Source: Bradyrhizobium sp. U87765 SZCCT0048 (GTDB lineage: Bacteria > Pseudomonadota > Alphaproteobacteria > Rhizobiales > Xanthobacteraceae). From it: a stretch of DNA of 64,000 nt. The stretch's first letter is position 1; every line of letters starts with the position of its first letter. Location of the stretch: the NCBI RefSeq assembly GCF_018131225.1, contig NZ_JAFCMM010000004.1, positions 744,001 through 808,000 on the forward strand, given 5' to 3'. Under the pieces are notes generated by a model. That model did not search any database. It saw nothing but the letters and a program-made list of their open reading frames with translations, and was not told the origin of the DNA. Below are positions 55,072 to 64,000 of this stretch, piece by piece. The position numbers and the translations under genes are program-made.

Positions 55072-55305
55072 ATGACTGACAGCAACGACGTACCTGCGTC
55101 GCCCGTGCGTGACGCCGCCGATGCGACGGCAGCGCGCAAGCCGCTGCCGCCCGCCGCCCAGCGTGCACTGGCCGAGGCCGAGGAGCGCCGGCGCAGGGCG
55201 CAGGCGGAAGCCGAGGCGCGGCCGGTCGAACTGCAGGGGCCCAGGGGTCCCGAGCCCACGCGCTATGGCGACTGGGAGCGCAAGGGTATCGCCTCCGATT
55301 TCTGA
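55072..55305 (+). CDS. DUF1674 / SDHAF4-like succinate dehydrogenase assembly protein
   Basis: The 77-residue protein has a disordered, Ala/Glu/Arg-rich helical middle and ends with the DUF1674 signature GPRGPEPTRYGDWERKG followed by IASDF. Mitochondrial members (SDHAF4/Sdh8) bind the FAD-loaded SDH flavoprotein and shield it before assembly; bacterial ones are presumed to act likewise. GGGAG lies 7 bases before ATG 55072. It is a single-gene unit divergent from rsmB and followed by a palindromic hairpin. Confidence 0.84.
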   Translation: MTDSNDVPASPVRDAADATAARKPLPPAAQRALAEAEERRRRAQAEAEARPVELQGPRGPEPTRYGDWERKGIASDF

Positions 55306-55311
55306 GGCGCG

Positions 55312-55335
55312 GCCATGCCGGCGTGCCGGCATGGC
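55312..55335 (+). terminator. Hairpin terminator candidate after DUF1674 gene
   Basis: GCCATGCCGGC and GCCGGCATGGC form a perfect 11-bp inverted repeat around GT, starting seven bases after the stop and followed by TTAAGATTACG. A short T-rich stretch follows. Confidence 0.6.
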
Positions 55336-55398
55336 TTAAGATTACGTTCTGCATTTGTGCTATAGTCGGGTGACCCGCTTCCGCCGCCCGGCCCCGCC

Positions 55399-55971
55399 AT
55401 GTTCTTTCAACCCCGTCTCAACGCCCCGCTCCGCAGCCGCATCGCGGCCGTATTGCCGTGGGTGTTCGTCATCGGCGTTGCGGTGGGAACCGTGCTGCCG
55501 CTGCGACGCTGGCTGCACCTGCCGGCCCCGCCCGGCGTATCGCGGTCATGGCCGGACACCGCCGGCGAGATCCTGGGTGATCGGAGCGCCGATCCGGCTG
55601 CACGGATGTCCGTGGAGGTGCTGCGCACCATCGATGGCGACACCTTCGTCGCGCGGGTGCATCTGCCACGGCCCGATCGCGTCGTGGTCACGCGGGTGCG
55701 GCTGCGCGGGGTCGACGCGCCGGAACTGAAGGCGGCGTGCGAACGCGAATGGAAGATGGCGAAAGCCGCGACCACGGCGCTGAAGACGCTGCTCGGCGAG
55801 GGCGGTGTTGCGATCTACAACATCGGTCCTGACAAGTACTCCGGCCGCGTCGTCGCCGATGTCGCCACCGCGCGCACGCCCAACGTCTCCCAGGCGCTGC
55901 TCGCCGCCGGGCAAGTGCGCCGCTACGACGGCGGCCACCGCAACGGCTGGTGCGGATTCTGGGAGCGCTGA
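55399..55971 (+). CDS. Membrane-anchored thermonuclease (SNase-like) family protein
   Basis: The 190-residue protein has one N-terminal membrane helix near residues 17-36 (AVLPWVFVIGVAVGTVLPL) and then an SNase domain: RTIDGDTFVARV with the Ca2+ Asp, RVRLRGVDAPELKAACEREW with the catalytic Arg and Glu, and DKYSGRVVADV with the second Arg. SNases cleave DNA and RNA; this one would act in the periplasm. Residues 45-68 form a linker. It converges with the L,D-transpeptidase gene over a shared hairpin. Confidence 0.87.
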   Translation: MFFQPRLNAPLRSRIAAVLPWVFVIGVAVGTVLPLRRWLHLPAPPGVSRSWPDTAGEILGDRSADPAARMSVEVLRTIDGDTFVARVHLPRPDRVVVTRVRLRGVDAPELKAACEREWKMAKAATTALKTLLGEGGVAIYNIGPDKYSGRVVADVATARTPNVSQALLAAGQVRRYDGGHRNGWCGFWER

Positions 55972-55982
55972 CGCCCGAAACG

Positions 55983-56011
55983 GACAAAGCCGCGCGAGGC
56001 GCGGCCTTGTC
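55983..56011. terminator. Bidirectional hairpin between thermonuclease and L,D-transpeptidase genes
   Basis: GACAAAGCCGCGC and GCGCGGCCTTGTC pair over 13 bases with one mismatch and a GAG loop, between two convergent genes. In both directions the stem ends in short A/T-containing bases but no long U-run. Confidence 0.6.
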
Positions 56012-56031
56012 GTCAGTCGTGGTGCGAAATC

Positions 56032-56556
56032 TCAGCGTGCGGTGACGACCACCGGGGTACCGACGGAGACGCGGCTATAGAGGTCGGTGATGTCCTCGTT
56101 GTACATGCGGATGCAGCCATACGAGACGTAGCCGCCGACCGAGTTCGGTACGTTGGTGCCGTGGATGGCGTACTGGCCGCCGCCGGACAGCGTCATCGCG
56201 GCGACGCCCATCGGGTTGGCCGGCGAGCCGCCGGGAATGACGTCCGGGATGGAAGGCTTGTCGCGCTTGACGTCGGCGGGCGGCGACCATGCCGGGTTGC
56301 GGTACTTGCCGTCGATCCGCGCGGTGCCGGCCCACTGCTTGCCGGCCTTGCCGACGCCGACCGGATAGCGCACCGCCTGGCCCTCGCCGAGCACCAGGTA
56401 CAGCCGGCGCTGGCCCGTCTTCACGACGATGGTGCCGGGCTCGTAGGCCTCCCGGAACGAGACCACGTCCGGGCGCGCCTGCGCCGGGGTCAGGGCCAAC
56501 AGGCTGCCGGCCACTGCCAGCGCGCCGATCACTGCAACCGAGGTCTTCACCGCCAT
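56032..56556 (-). CDS. L,D-transpeptidase (YkuD/ErfK family)
   Basis: The 174-residue periplasmic enzyme makes 3-3 crosslinks in peptidoglycan or links proteins to it. A signal peptide (VAVIGALAVAGSLLALTPAQA) leads into the YkuD domain with GTIVVKTGQRRLYLVLGEG, YAIHGTNVPNSVGGYVSYGC (His, then Ser and the catalytic Cys) and then IRMYNED. ATG 56556 has GAGGAGA six bases upstream; the frame extends to 56607. It is a single gene. Confidence 0.9.
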   Translation of the reverse strand: MAVKTSVAVIGALAVAGSLLALTPAQARPDVVSFREAYEPGTIVVKTGQRRLYLVLGEGQAVRYPVGVGKAGKQWAGTARIDGKYRNPAWSPPADVKRDKPSIPDVIPGGSPANPMGVAAMTLSGGGQYAIHGTNVPNSVGGYVSYGCIRMYNEDITDLYSRVSVGTPVVVTAR

Positions 56557-56828
56557 GCGTTTCTCCTCAACTCCCATGACCGGGGGCCATGGGCGCATCC
56601 GATCCATTCCGTGTCGAAAATTGTAGGGTCGCGGCGCTGACCAAGAGGTTCAGGGACCGGCCCCGCCACGGCGTCCGAGGGCGGTAGAAATAAAATCCGT
56701 GCAACAAAGTAAAGGGCTGGAAAACAACACTCGCCGGCAAAGCGTACCGCCGCCGGCCCTGCCGACTGAAAATTACGTGATCGGTCAGGGACCGTGCGTG
56801 CCGCGCCGGGGCGGGTTCCAAATGAGGA
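56557..56828. other. Intergenic region upstream of the L,D-transpeptidase gene
   Basis: Apart from the acs terminator hairpin at its right end, this stretch shows only the expected promoter space for the L,D-transpeptidase gene. A moderately AT-rich part (56690-56780) may hold that promoter, but no confident boxes were identified. I see no gene or repeat. Confidence 0.35.
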
Positions 56829-56853
56829 GGGCCCCGGACGGTGTCCGGGGCCC
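56829..56853 (-). terminator. Terminator of acs
   Basis: GGGCCCCGGAC and GTCCGGGGCCC form a perfect 11-bp stem with a three-base loop, 24 bases after the acs stop in the direction of transcription; TCCTCATTT follows. It is the strongest terminator candidate in the window. Confidence 0.72.
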
Positions 56854-56877
56854 GATCGGTCGGGGTGGAAGGGGCGA

Positions 56878-58821
<1,944 letters not shown>

Positions 58822-59047
58822 GTTTCCTCCACTGCGCGTTCGGTCGCGAGCACATGCACCCGGCAGGCGCGCGTTTTGCTGGCCGATTATGCTGCCCTTT
58901 ACGGCGGCGACAAGCCGAAAGGAATAGGACTTTTGTCGCCCGAAGTCAGCCGTATCGTGAGGGCACCGGCGGTGTGATCACAACGTCGTCCGGTTCACGA
59001 CAGCGAAGCCGCTTCCGCGTGCGTCGCCGCACTGTGCATCCGCCGGG

Positions 59048-59728
59048 TTATGGCCGGGCGGCGAGCGTCCAGACGGCGGTGTGCTTGATCTCGGTGTCCT
59101 CGAGCTCGCGCGTCACCGGCACATGGTAGTCGGCGAGCCGGCGCAGGCGATCCCTGGGCAGATAGCTGCGGCCGGGGTCGCCGATCAGCACCGTGGCGCC
59201 GGCGGCGGCATGTCCGGACAGAAAGGCGAGGGCGCGCTCGGCCGTGTCGCGTTCATAAAAGATGTCGCCGGCCAGCACGGTCTGCACCGGGGAACAAGTG
59301 GCGCCGGCGAGCACGTCGCCATCGCCGACGGAAATCGTCACGTCGTTGGCCTGCGCGTTGAGCCGCACGGCCGCGAGGGCAAAACGGTCGATGTCGGCGG
59401 CGCACACGCTGCGCGCGCCGGCCTTCATCGCGGCGATGGCGACGAGCCCCGAACCTGAGGCGAGATCGAGCACGTCACGGCCGGCGACCGCGTCGGGATG
59501 GTCCAGCACATAGCGCGCCAGCGCCTGTCCCCCGGCCCAGGCGAACGCCCAGAACGGCGGCGGCAGGCCGGCTTCACCCAGTTCGTCCTCGGTCTTGGTC
59601 CACAGCGGCACGGCCTCGTCGGCGACATGCAGCGCGATTTCCGGCACCAGCGGCACGGCGCGCAGCCGCGTGTTGGCGCGGATGAAGGCGACGGGGTCGG
59701 TGATGCGCTCGCCGGATGCCCCGGTCAT
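59048..59728 (-). CDS. Class I methyltransferase, ETF-beta lysine methyltransferase-like (METTL20 family)
   Basis: The 226-residue protein is a seven-beta-strand methyltransferase: SAM motif I VLDLASGSGLVAIAAMKAGA, acidic VCAADIDRFAL, and the post-II motif GDIFYER resembling the DxFY of METTL20/ETFBKMT proteins. It also has the upstream PPFWAFAWAGGQALARYV segment of this group. Human and Agrobacterium members methylate lysines of the electron-transfer flavoprotein beta subunit; that target is inferred here. It is the last gene of the run tsaD-gpsA-EVE-methyltransferase, 37 bases after the EVE gene. Confidence 0.82.
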   Translation of the reverse strand: MTGASGERITDPVAFIRANTRLRAVPLVPEIALHVADEAVPLWTKTEDELGEAGLPPPFWAFAWAGGQALARYVLDHPDAVAGRDVLDLASGSGLVAIAAMKAGARSVCAADIDRFALAAVRLNAQANDVTISVGDGDVLAGATCSPVQTVLAGDIFYERDTAERALAFLSGHAAAGATVLIGDPGRSYLPRDRLRRLADYHVPVTRELEDTEIKHTAVWTLAARP

Positions 59729-59765
59729 GACGGCATCCGCCGGGGTTGTGCCGGGCGTGCCGGCG

Positions 59766-60179
59766 TCACAGTCCGCCCAGCTTGCAGACGTGCTTCCACT
59801 GTTCGGCGGTCACGCTCTGCACCGAGAGGCGGGAGTACTTCACGAGATCCATCTCGGCCAGCTTCTTGTCGGCCTTGATGGTGGCGAGCGTCACCGGTGT
59901 TTTCAGCGGCTTGTCGGCCTTGATGTCGACGCAGACGAACTTGGCGCTCTTGTCGGTGGGATCGAGATAGGCCTCGCGGATGATCTCGACGATGCCGACG
60001 ATCTCCTTGCCCTCGTTGGAATGATAGTAGAAGGCGAGATCGCCTTTCTTCATCTTTTCCAGATTCTGTTTGGCAGTGTGGTTGCGCACGCCGGTCCAGG
60101 GCTCGCCCTTGGCGCCCTTGGCGACCTGCTGGTCCCACGACCACACCGACGGTTCGGATTTCACCAGCCAGTAAGCCAT
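59766..60179 (-). CDS. EVE-domain protein (THYN1-like)
   Basis: The 137-residue protein begins MAYWLVKSEPSVWSWDQQ and has GVRNHTAKQNLEKMKKGDLA, FYYHSNEGKEIVGIVEI and AYLDPTD, all standard for stand-alone EVE proteins. EVE is a PUA-related fold that is thought to bind modified bases in RNA or DNA. AGGAGA precedes ATG 60179. It sits nine bases after gpsA in the same operon, its usual place in related genomes as far as I recall. Confidence 0.92.
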   Translation of the reverse strand: MAYWLVKSEPSVWSWDQQVAKGAKGEPWTGVRNHTAKQNLEKMKKGDLAFYYHSNEGKEIVGIVEIIREAYLDPTDKSAKFVCVDIKADKPLKTPVTLATIKADKKLAEMDLVKYSRLSVQSVTAEQWKHVCKLGGL

Positions 60180-60188
60180 TTCGTTCTC

Positions 60189-61178
60189 CTATCCTTCCGC
60201 CTTGAACGGTCGCGTCAGCAGGCCGTTGATCGCGGCGTCGATGTCGATGCGGCCGTCGAGGATCGCGGCCACCGCTTCGGTGATCGGCATGTCGATGCCG
60301 CGCGCGCGGGCGATGTCGAGCAGCACCGCGGCGGTGAATGCGCCTTCGGCGAGCTTGCCGCCGGCGGCGTCTGCCGGGCGCGCGCCCTCGCCGAGCGCGA
60401 TGCCGAACGAGAAGTTGCGGGACTGCCGGCTCGAGCACGACAGCACGAGATCGCCGAGGCCCGACAGCCCGGCCAGTGTCTCCGCACGGGCGCCACAGGC
60501 GCGGCCGAAGCGCGCCAGTTCGGTGAAGCCGCGGGTGGTCAGCGCAGCCAGCGCCGAGGCGCCGAGCTGGCGGCCGGCGACGATGCCGGCGGCGATCGCC
60601 AGCACGTTCTTGGCCGCGCCGCCGATCTCGACGCCGCGCACGTCGGTGGTGTGGTAGGGCCGGAAGGTCGGTGAGCCAAGTGCCTGGCACAGTGCGGCCG
60701 CGGTCGCCTCGTCATCGCTGGCGAGGGTCACCGCGGTCGGCAGGCCGCGCGCGACGTCGTCGGCGAAGCTCGGGCCGGACAGGATCGCCGGCACGGCCTG
60801 TGGTGTGAGTTCAGCGATGATCTCGGTCATGTAGCGGCGCGTGCCGCGCTCGATGCCCTTGGCAGTGGCGATGATCACCGTGCCGGCAGCGACGTCGTTC
60901 GCGAATACCGCGAGTGCCGCCCGCAATGCCTGCGCCGGTACGGCCAGCAGCACGATCTGCGCCGCGGCGGCATCGGCGGCGGTGCCGCTCACGGCGACGG
61001 CGCTGTCGAGACGCACGCCCGGCAGGCGCGGCGATTCGGCGCGGCCGGCGATGGCCGCCGCGCTTGCGGCGTCCCGCGCGACCAGCGTGACGCTGCGGCC
61101 GGCCCGCGCCGCGGCATTGGCGAGCGCGGTGCCCCAGGCGCCGGCGCCGACCACTGCTACGGTTGAAAACGATGGCAT
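60189..61178 (-). CDS. gpsA: Glycerol-3-phosphate dehydrogenase [NAD(P)+]
   Basis: The 329-residue cytoplasmic enzyme reduces dihydroxyacetone phosphate to sn-glycerol 3-phosphate for phospholipid synthesis. It shows VAVVGAGAWGTALANAAARA (NAD(P) loop), IATAKGIERGT, LSGPSFADDVARGLPTAVTL, the catalytic-Lys segment GGAAKNVLAIAAGI and LAGLSGLGDLVLSC. ATG 61178 was chosen from the family's start; the longer frame overlaps tsaD. It starts 17 bases after the tsaD stop. Confidence 0.95.
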   Translation of the reverse strand: MPSFSTVAVVGAGAWGTALANAAARAGRSVTLVARDAASAAAIAGRAESPRLPGVRLDSAVAVSGTAADAAAAQIVLLAVPAQALRAALAVFANDVAAGTVIIATAKGIERGTRRYMTEIIAELTPQAVPAILSGPSFADDVARGLPTAVTLASDDEATAAALCQALGSPTFRPYHTTDVRGVEIGGAAKNVLAIAAGIVAGRQLGASALAALTTRGFTELARFGRACGARAETLAGLSGLGDLVLSCSSRQSRNFSFGIALGEGARPADAAGGKLAEGAFTAAVLLDIARARGIDMPITEAVAAILDGRIDIDAAINGLLTRPFKAEG

Positions 61179-61195
61179 ACGCTGATCGGCCTTCT

Positions 61196-62287
61196 TCAGT
61201 GCCGCGCGCGGGTGTTGGCGAACTGCGCCGGGGTCGGCGTCGTCTCGTCCAGCCGCCAGCGCGCGCGGGGCGACGTTTCCATGGTATCGACGAGGCCTAG
61301 CGCGAGGCGCTCGAGGCCCGCCCAGGCGATCATCGCGCCGTTGTCGGTGCACAGCGCGGGTGGTGGCACCACCAATGAGGTGCGCGCCTTGTCGGCAACC
61401 GACTGCAGCGCGGTGCGAATCGCCTTGTTGGCGGCGACGCCGCCGGCCGCGACCAGGGCGCGCGGCGCGCCAAAGCGCTCGCGGAACAGTTTCAGGCCGG
61501 CACTCAGGCGGTCGGCGGTGGATGCGATCACGGCGGCCTGGAAGCCGGCGCAGAGGTCGGCGATATCCTGCGGGGCGAGCGGCGCGCTGCGCTCCGCCTC
61601 GTTGCGAACGGCGGTCTTCAGGCCCGAGAACGAGAAATTTGCGTCCGGCCGCCCGAGCATCGGACGTGGCAGCGCAAAGCGTCCGGCATCGCCGGCCGCG
61701 GCAGCGCGCTCGACATGCGGGCCACCGGGATAGCCGAGGCCCAGCATCTTGGCGACCTTGTCGAAGGCCTCTCCGATCGCATCGTCGACGGTGGTGCCGA
61801 GCCGCACATATTCGCCGACGCCGCGCACCGCGACAATCTGGGTGTGGCCGCCGGAGGCGAGGAACAAGCAGTAGGGGAAGGTCAGCGGCGACACCAGGCG
61901 TGGCGTCAGTGCATGCGCCTCGAGATGGTTGACCGCAATCAGCGGGGTGCCGTGCACCAGCGCGATGGCCTTGGCGGTCGTCAGCCCGACGATGACACCG
62001 CCGATCAGGCCGGGTCCTGCCGCCGCCGCGATGCCGTCGAGCCGGTCGAAGGCGATGCCGGCGTCCCTCATGGCGGTGGCCACGATGCCGTCGAGACAGT
62101 CAACATGGGCGCGCGCCGCGATCTCGGGAACCACGCCGCCGAACGGCGCGTGCTCGTCGATCTGCGAGCGGACGACATCGGACAGGATCCGGCCGCTGCC
62201 GTCGGGCAGGCGTTCGACCACGGCCGCGGCGGTTTCGTCGCAGGTGGTTTCGATGCCCAGCACTAGCGTTGGCGTCTGCGTGTCCAA
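61196..62287 (-). CDS. tsaD: tRNA N6-adenosine threonylcarbamoyltransferase
   Basis: The 363-residue enzyme transfers the threonylcarbamoyl group to A37 of ANN-decoding tRNAs. It starts LVLGIETTCDETAAAVVE, has the metal-binding NHLEAHAL (HxxxH), FLASGGHTQIVAV, GEAFDKVAKMLGLGYPGGP and FSGLKTAVRN. The start is taken as TTG 62287, with AGGG at 62293-62296 as ribosome site; no ATG lies at the right place. It is divergent from hemC, 99 bases apart, and is the first gene of a four-gene run to 59048. Confidence 0.93.
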   Translation of the reverse strand: MDTQTPTLVLGIETTCDETAAAVVERLPDGSGRILSDVVRSQIDEHAPFGGVVPEIAARAHVDCLDGIVATAMRDAGIAFDRLDGIAAAAGPGLIGGVIVGLTTAKAIALVHGTPLIAVNHLEAHALTPRLVSPLTFPYCLFLASGGHTQIVAVRGVGEYVRLGTTVDDAIGEAFDKVAKMLGLGYPGGPHVERAAAAGDAGRFALPRPMLGRPDANFSFSGLKTAVRNEAERSAPLAPQDIADLCAGFQAAVIASTADRLSAGLKLFRERFGAPRALVAAGGVAANKAIRTALQSVADKARTSLVVPPPALCTDNGAMIAWAGLERLALGLVDTMETSPRARWRLDETTPTPAQFANTRARH

Positions 62288-62386
62288 ATTCAACCCTTTT
62301 GTTCGTCTTTCGGCTCTTGCCTTTGCCGGCAAACCGGCGCTTCCCTTTTCGGGCCCGGCGTAGCATTACCGCGCCCGGAGAAAAAG

Positions 62387-63349
62387 GTGGAGAGACAAGA
62401 CGTGCAGGCGTCCGGACCGGACATCGTCGCGACCATCGGCACGCGGGGCAGCCCGCTGGCGCTGGCCCAGGCTCACGAGGTGCGTCGGCGCCTGGTACAG
62501 GCGCACGGCCTCGACGAGGCGCAGATCGCGATTCGGGTGATCCGCACCTCCGGCGACATGATCCAGGATCGTGCCCTGCTCGAAGCCGGCGGCAAGGGTT
62601 TGTTCACCAAGGAGATCGAAGAGGCGCTGCTCGCCGGCGGCATCGATATCGCGGTGCATTCGTCGAAGGACGTGCCAACCTTCCTGCCGGACGCGACATG
62701 GCTGTCGGCGTTCCTGCCGCGCGAGGATCCGCGCGACGTCTTCATCAGCCACAAGGCCGCTTCGCTCGCCGCGTTGCCAGCGGGCGCGGTGGTTGGCACC
62801 GCGTCGCTGCGGCGCCAGGCCATGGTGCTGCGGCTGCGGCCGGACCTGAAGGTCAACGTCATCCGCGGCAACGTCGAGACGCGCCTGCGCAAGCTTGCGG
62901 AGGGCGAGGCGGACGCGACGCTGCTGGCGCTCGCCGGCTTGCGGCGCCTCGGCATGGAAGACAAGGCGACGCACGTCTTTTCGGTCGACGAATTCCTGCC
63001 CGCAGTGGGCCAGGGAGCGATCGCGATCGAATCGCGGCGTGACGACGACCGCACCAATGCCTTCGTTGCGCGCATCACGGATCCGGACACCGAGATCGCG
63101 CTCAACGCCGAGCGCAGCTTCCTGGCACTCCTCGACGGCTCGTGCCGCACGCCGATCGGCGGGCATTGCCGGGTCGCGGGTGATCGCATCCACTTCCGCG
63201 GCCTGATCATCTCGCCCGACGGCAAGGCGTCGTTCGAGACCGTGCGCGAGGGCGCACGTGCCGATGCGATCGCGCTCGGCACCGATGCGGCGCGCGAGCT
63301 GCGGGATCGTGCCGGCGAACAGTTCTTTATGTTGTTCGGCGGGGCCTGA
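62387..63349 (+). CDS. hemC: Porphobilinogen deaminase (hydroxymethylbilane synthase)
   Basis: The 320-residue enzyme polymerises four porphobilinogens in haem and bacteriochlorophyll/cobalamin synthesis. It shows IGTRGSPLALAQAHEV, VHSSKDVPTFLPD, GTASLRRQAMVLRLRPDL, VIRGNVETRLRKL, and LLDGSCRTPIGGH whose Cys carries the dipyrromethane cofactor. The GTG at 62387 has GGAG six bases upstream; GTG 62402 is an alternative. The hemD gene follows one base after the stop, so the two are coupled. Confidence 0.95.
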   Translation: MERQDVQASGPDIVATIGTRGSPLALAQAHEVRRRLVQAHGLDEAQIAIRVIRTSGDMIQDRALLEAGGKGLFTKEIEEALLAGGIDIAVHSSKDVPTFLPDATWLSAFLPREDPRDVFISHKAASLAALPAGAVVGTASLRRQAMVLRLRPDLKVNVIRGNVETRLRKLAEGEADATLLALAGLRRLGMEDKATHVFSVDEFLPAVGQGAIAIESRRDDDRTNAFVARITDPDTEIALNAERSFLALLDGSCRTPIGGHCRVAGDRIHFRGLIISPDGKASFETVREGARADAIALGTDAARELRDRAGEQFFMLFGGA

Positions 63350-63350
63350 C

Positions 63351-64000
63351 GTGGCCGTGCTGGTCACGCGGCCGGCGCCGGACAATGCCGCCACGGTGGC
63401 GGCGCTGCGCGAGCGCGGCATCGCGTCGCTGCTCGCGCCGATGCTGCGGTTCGAAGCCGTCGCGGCGTTCGAGGATGCGGCGGACTACGACGGACTGATC
63501 GCGACCAGCGCTAACGCGTTGCGCGCGGCTGCCGATCATCCGGCGCTGGCGCAGTGGCGCACTCTGCCGCTGTTCGCCGTCGGCGAGCATACGGGCGAGG
63601 CGGCGCGTGCGATCGGCTTCGCCGATGTGGTCGCCGGCCGGGGGGGCGCCGATGCCCTGCCTCCTCTGGTAGAATCCTACTTCGCGCGAGGGGCCCGCAA
63701 GACCGGACAGCGGCCGGCGCTGCTGCACCTCGCCGGCGCCGATATTGCTCATGATCTGTCCGCGCCGCTTGCGGCACGCGGCATCGACGTCATCGTGCGC
63801 ATGGTCTATCGCATGGCCGCGGTGTCGCATCTGCCGCGCGAGGTGTGCAACGCTTTCGCCGCGAATCAGATCGATGCGATCCTGCATTTCTCCCGCCGCA
63901 GCGCGCAGGCCTTCGTTGCCGCCGTGCGGTCCGAAGGCGTCGAGATCACGGCGCTGGCGCTGCCGCAGTGCTGCCTGTCCGACACCATCGGCGCGGTGCT
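63351..64000 (+). CDS. hemD: Uroporphyrinogen-III synthase (partial, 3' end outside window)
   Basis: An open frame of 216 codons starts at GTG 63351 and runs off the right edge. It reads VAVLVTRPAPDNAATVAALR at the start, DGLIATSANALRAAADHP and LPLFAVGEHTGEAARAIGF in the first lobe, and LLHLAGADIAHDL and DAILHFSRRSAQAFV in the second, the typical HemD two-lobe pattern. It closes hydroxymethylbilane into uroporphyrinogen III. It directly follows hemC in the same operon. Confidence 0.9.
   Translation, partial: MAVLVTRPAPDNAATVAALRERGIASLLAPMLRFEAVAAFEDAADYDGLIATSANALRAAADHPALAQWRTLPLFAVGEHTGEAARAIGFADVVAGRGGADALPPLVESYFARGARKTGQRPALLHLAGADIAHDLSAPLAARGIDVIVRMVYRMAAVSHLPREVCNAFAANQIDAILHFSRRSAQAFVAAVRSEGVEITALALPQCCLSDTIGAV

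Overview
The window is GC-rich, densely coded chromosomal DNA of an alphaproteobacterium, most likely a member of the Bradyrhizobium/Rhodopseudomonas group (Nitrobacteraceae). The reasons are the codon use, the gene neighbourhoods tsaD-gpsA-EVE-methyltransferase opposite hemC-hemD and rsmB-heparinase-purH, the abundance of LivKHMGF-type uptake systems and MFS pumps, and at least three families of palindromic intergenic repeats. No tRNA, rRNA, CRISPR array, transposase or replication origin was recognised.

Layout. 1-5945: a partial catalase-LodA fusion oxidase, an SGNH hydrolase with a secreted S1/P1 nuclease, a short malic enzyme behind a 16-nt tandem repeat, and a DMT exporter. 6276-14796: an aromatic-acid module with a GntR regulator, a gentisate/salicylate-type ring-cleaving dioxygenase, an FAH-family hydrolase, a complete branched-chain-type ABC importer and, after a repeat, a flavin reductase. 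15329-19998: an HxlR regulator divergent from an MFS-MFS-GST-SDR operon. 20144-20575: a lone AT-rich wHTH-plus-membrane-anchor protein. 20840-23398: a two-component system with a small lipoprotein. 23882-26126: a MocR regulator divergent from a PNPOx-family protein.

26129-28757 is an AT-rich island with two divergent genes, a DUF5677 protein and a cytoplasmic trypsin-like protease. It abuts a 3' fragment of an ABC permease (28838-29124) that is about 90% identical to the intact permease 3.9 kb away. 29313-32652 carries an MFS carrier, a leuB paralogue broken by an in-frame amber codon, and an apparently leaderless XRE-type regulator. 32696-38416 is an Fe3+/polyamine-type ABC importer with a LOG-family protein and a divergent DeoR regulator that share an inverted-repeat operator.

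38501-49868 holds regulators, exporters and detoxification genes: two AraC proteins, two MFS carriers, a MATE pump, GST, SRPBCC, HCCA isomerase, DUF2239 and gamma-glutamyltransferase. 49960-64000 is housekeeping: purH, a heparinase-like protein, rsmB, an SDHAF4-like protein, a thermonuclease, an L,D-transpeptidase, acs, an ETF-beta-type lysine methyltransferase, an EVE protein, gpsA, tsaD, hemC and the start of hemD.

The best candidates for something undescribed are the DUF5677/trypsin island and the catalase-LodA fusion. Function calls rest on motifs read by eye; no database search was possible.
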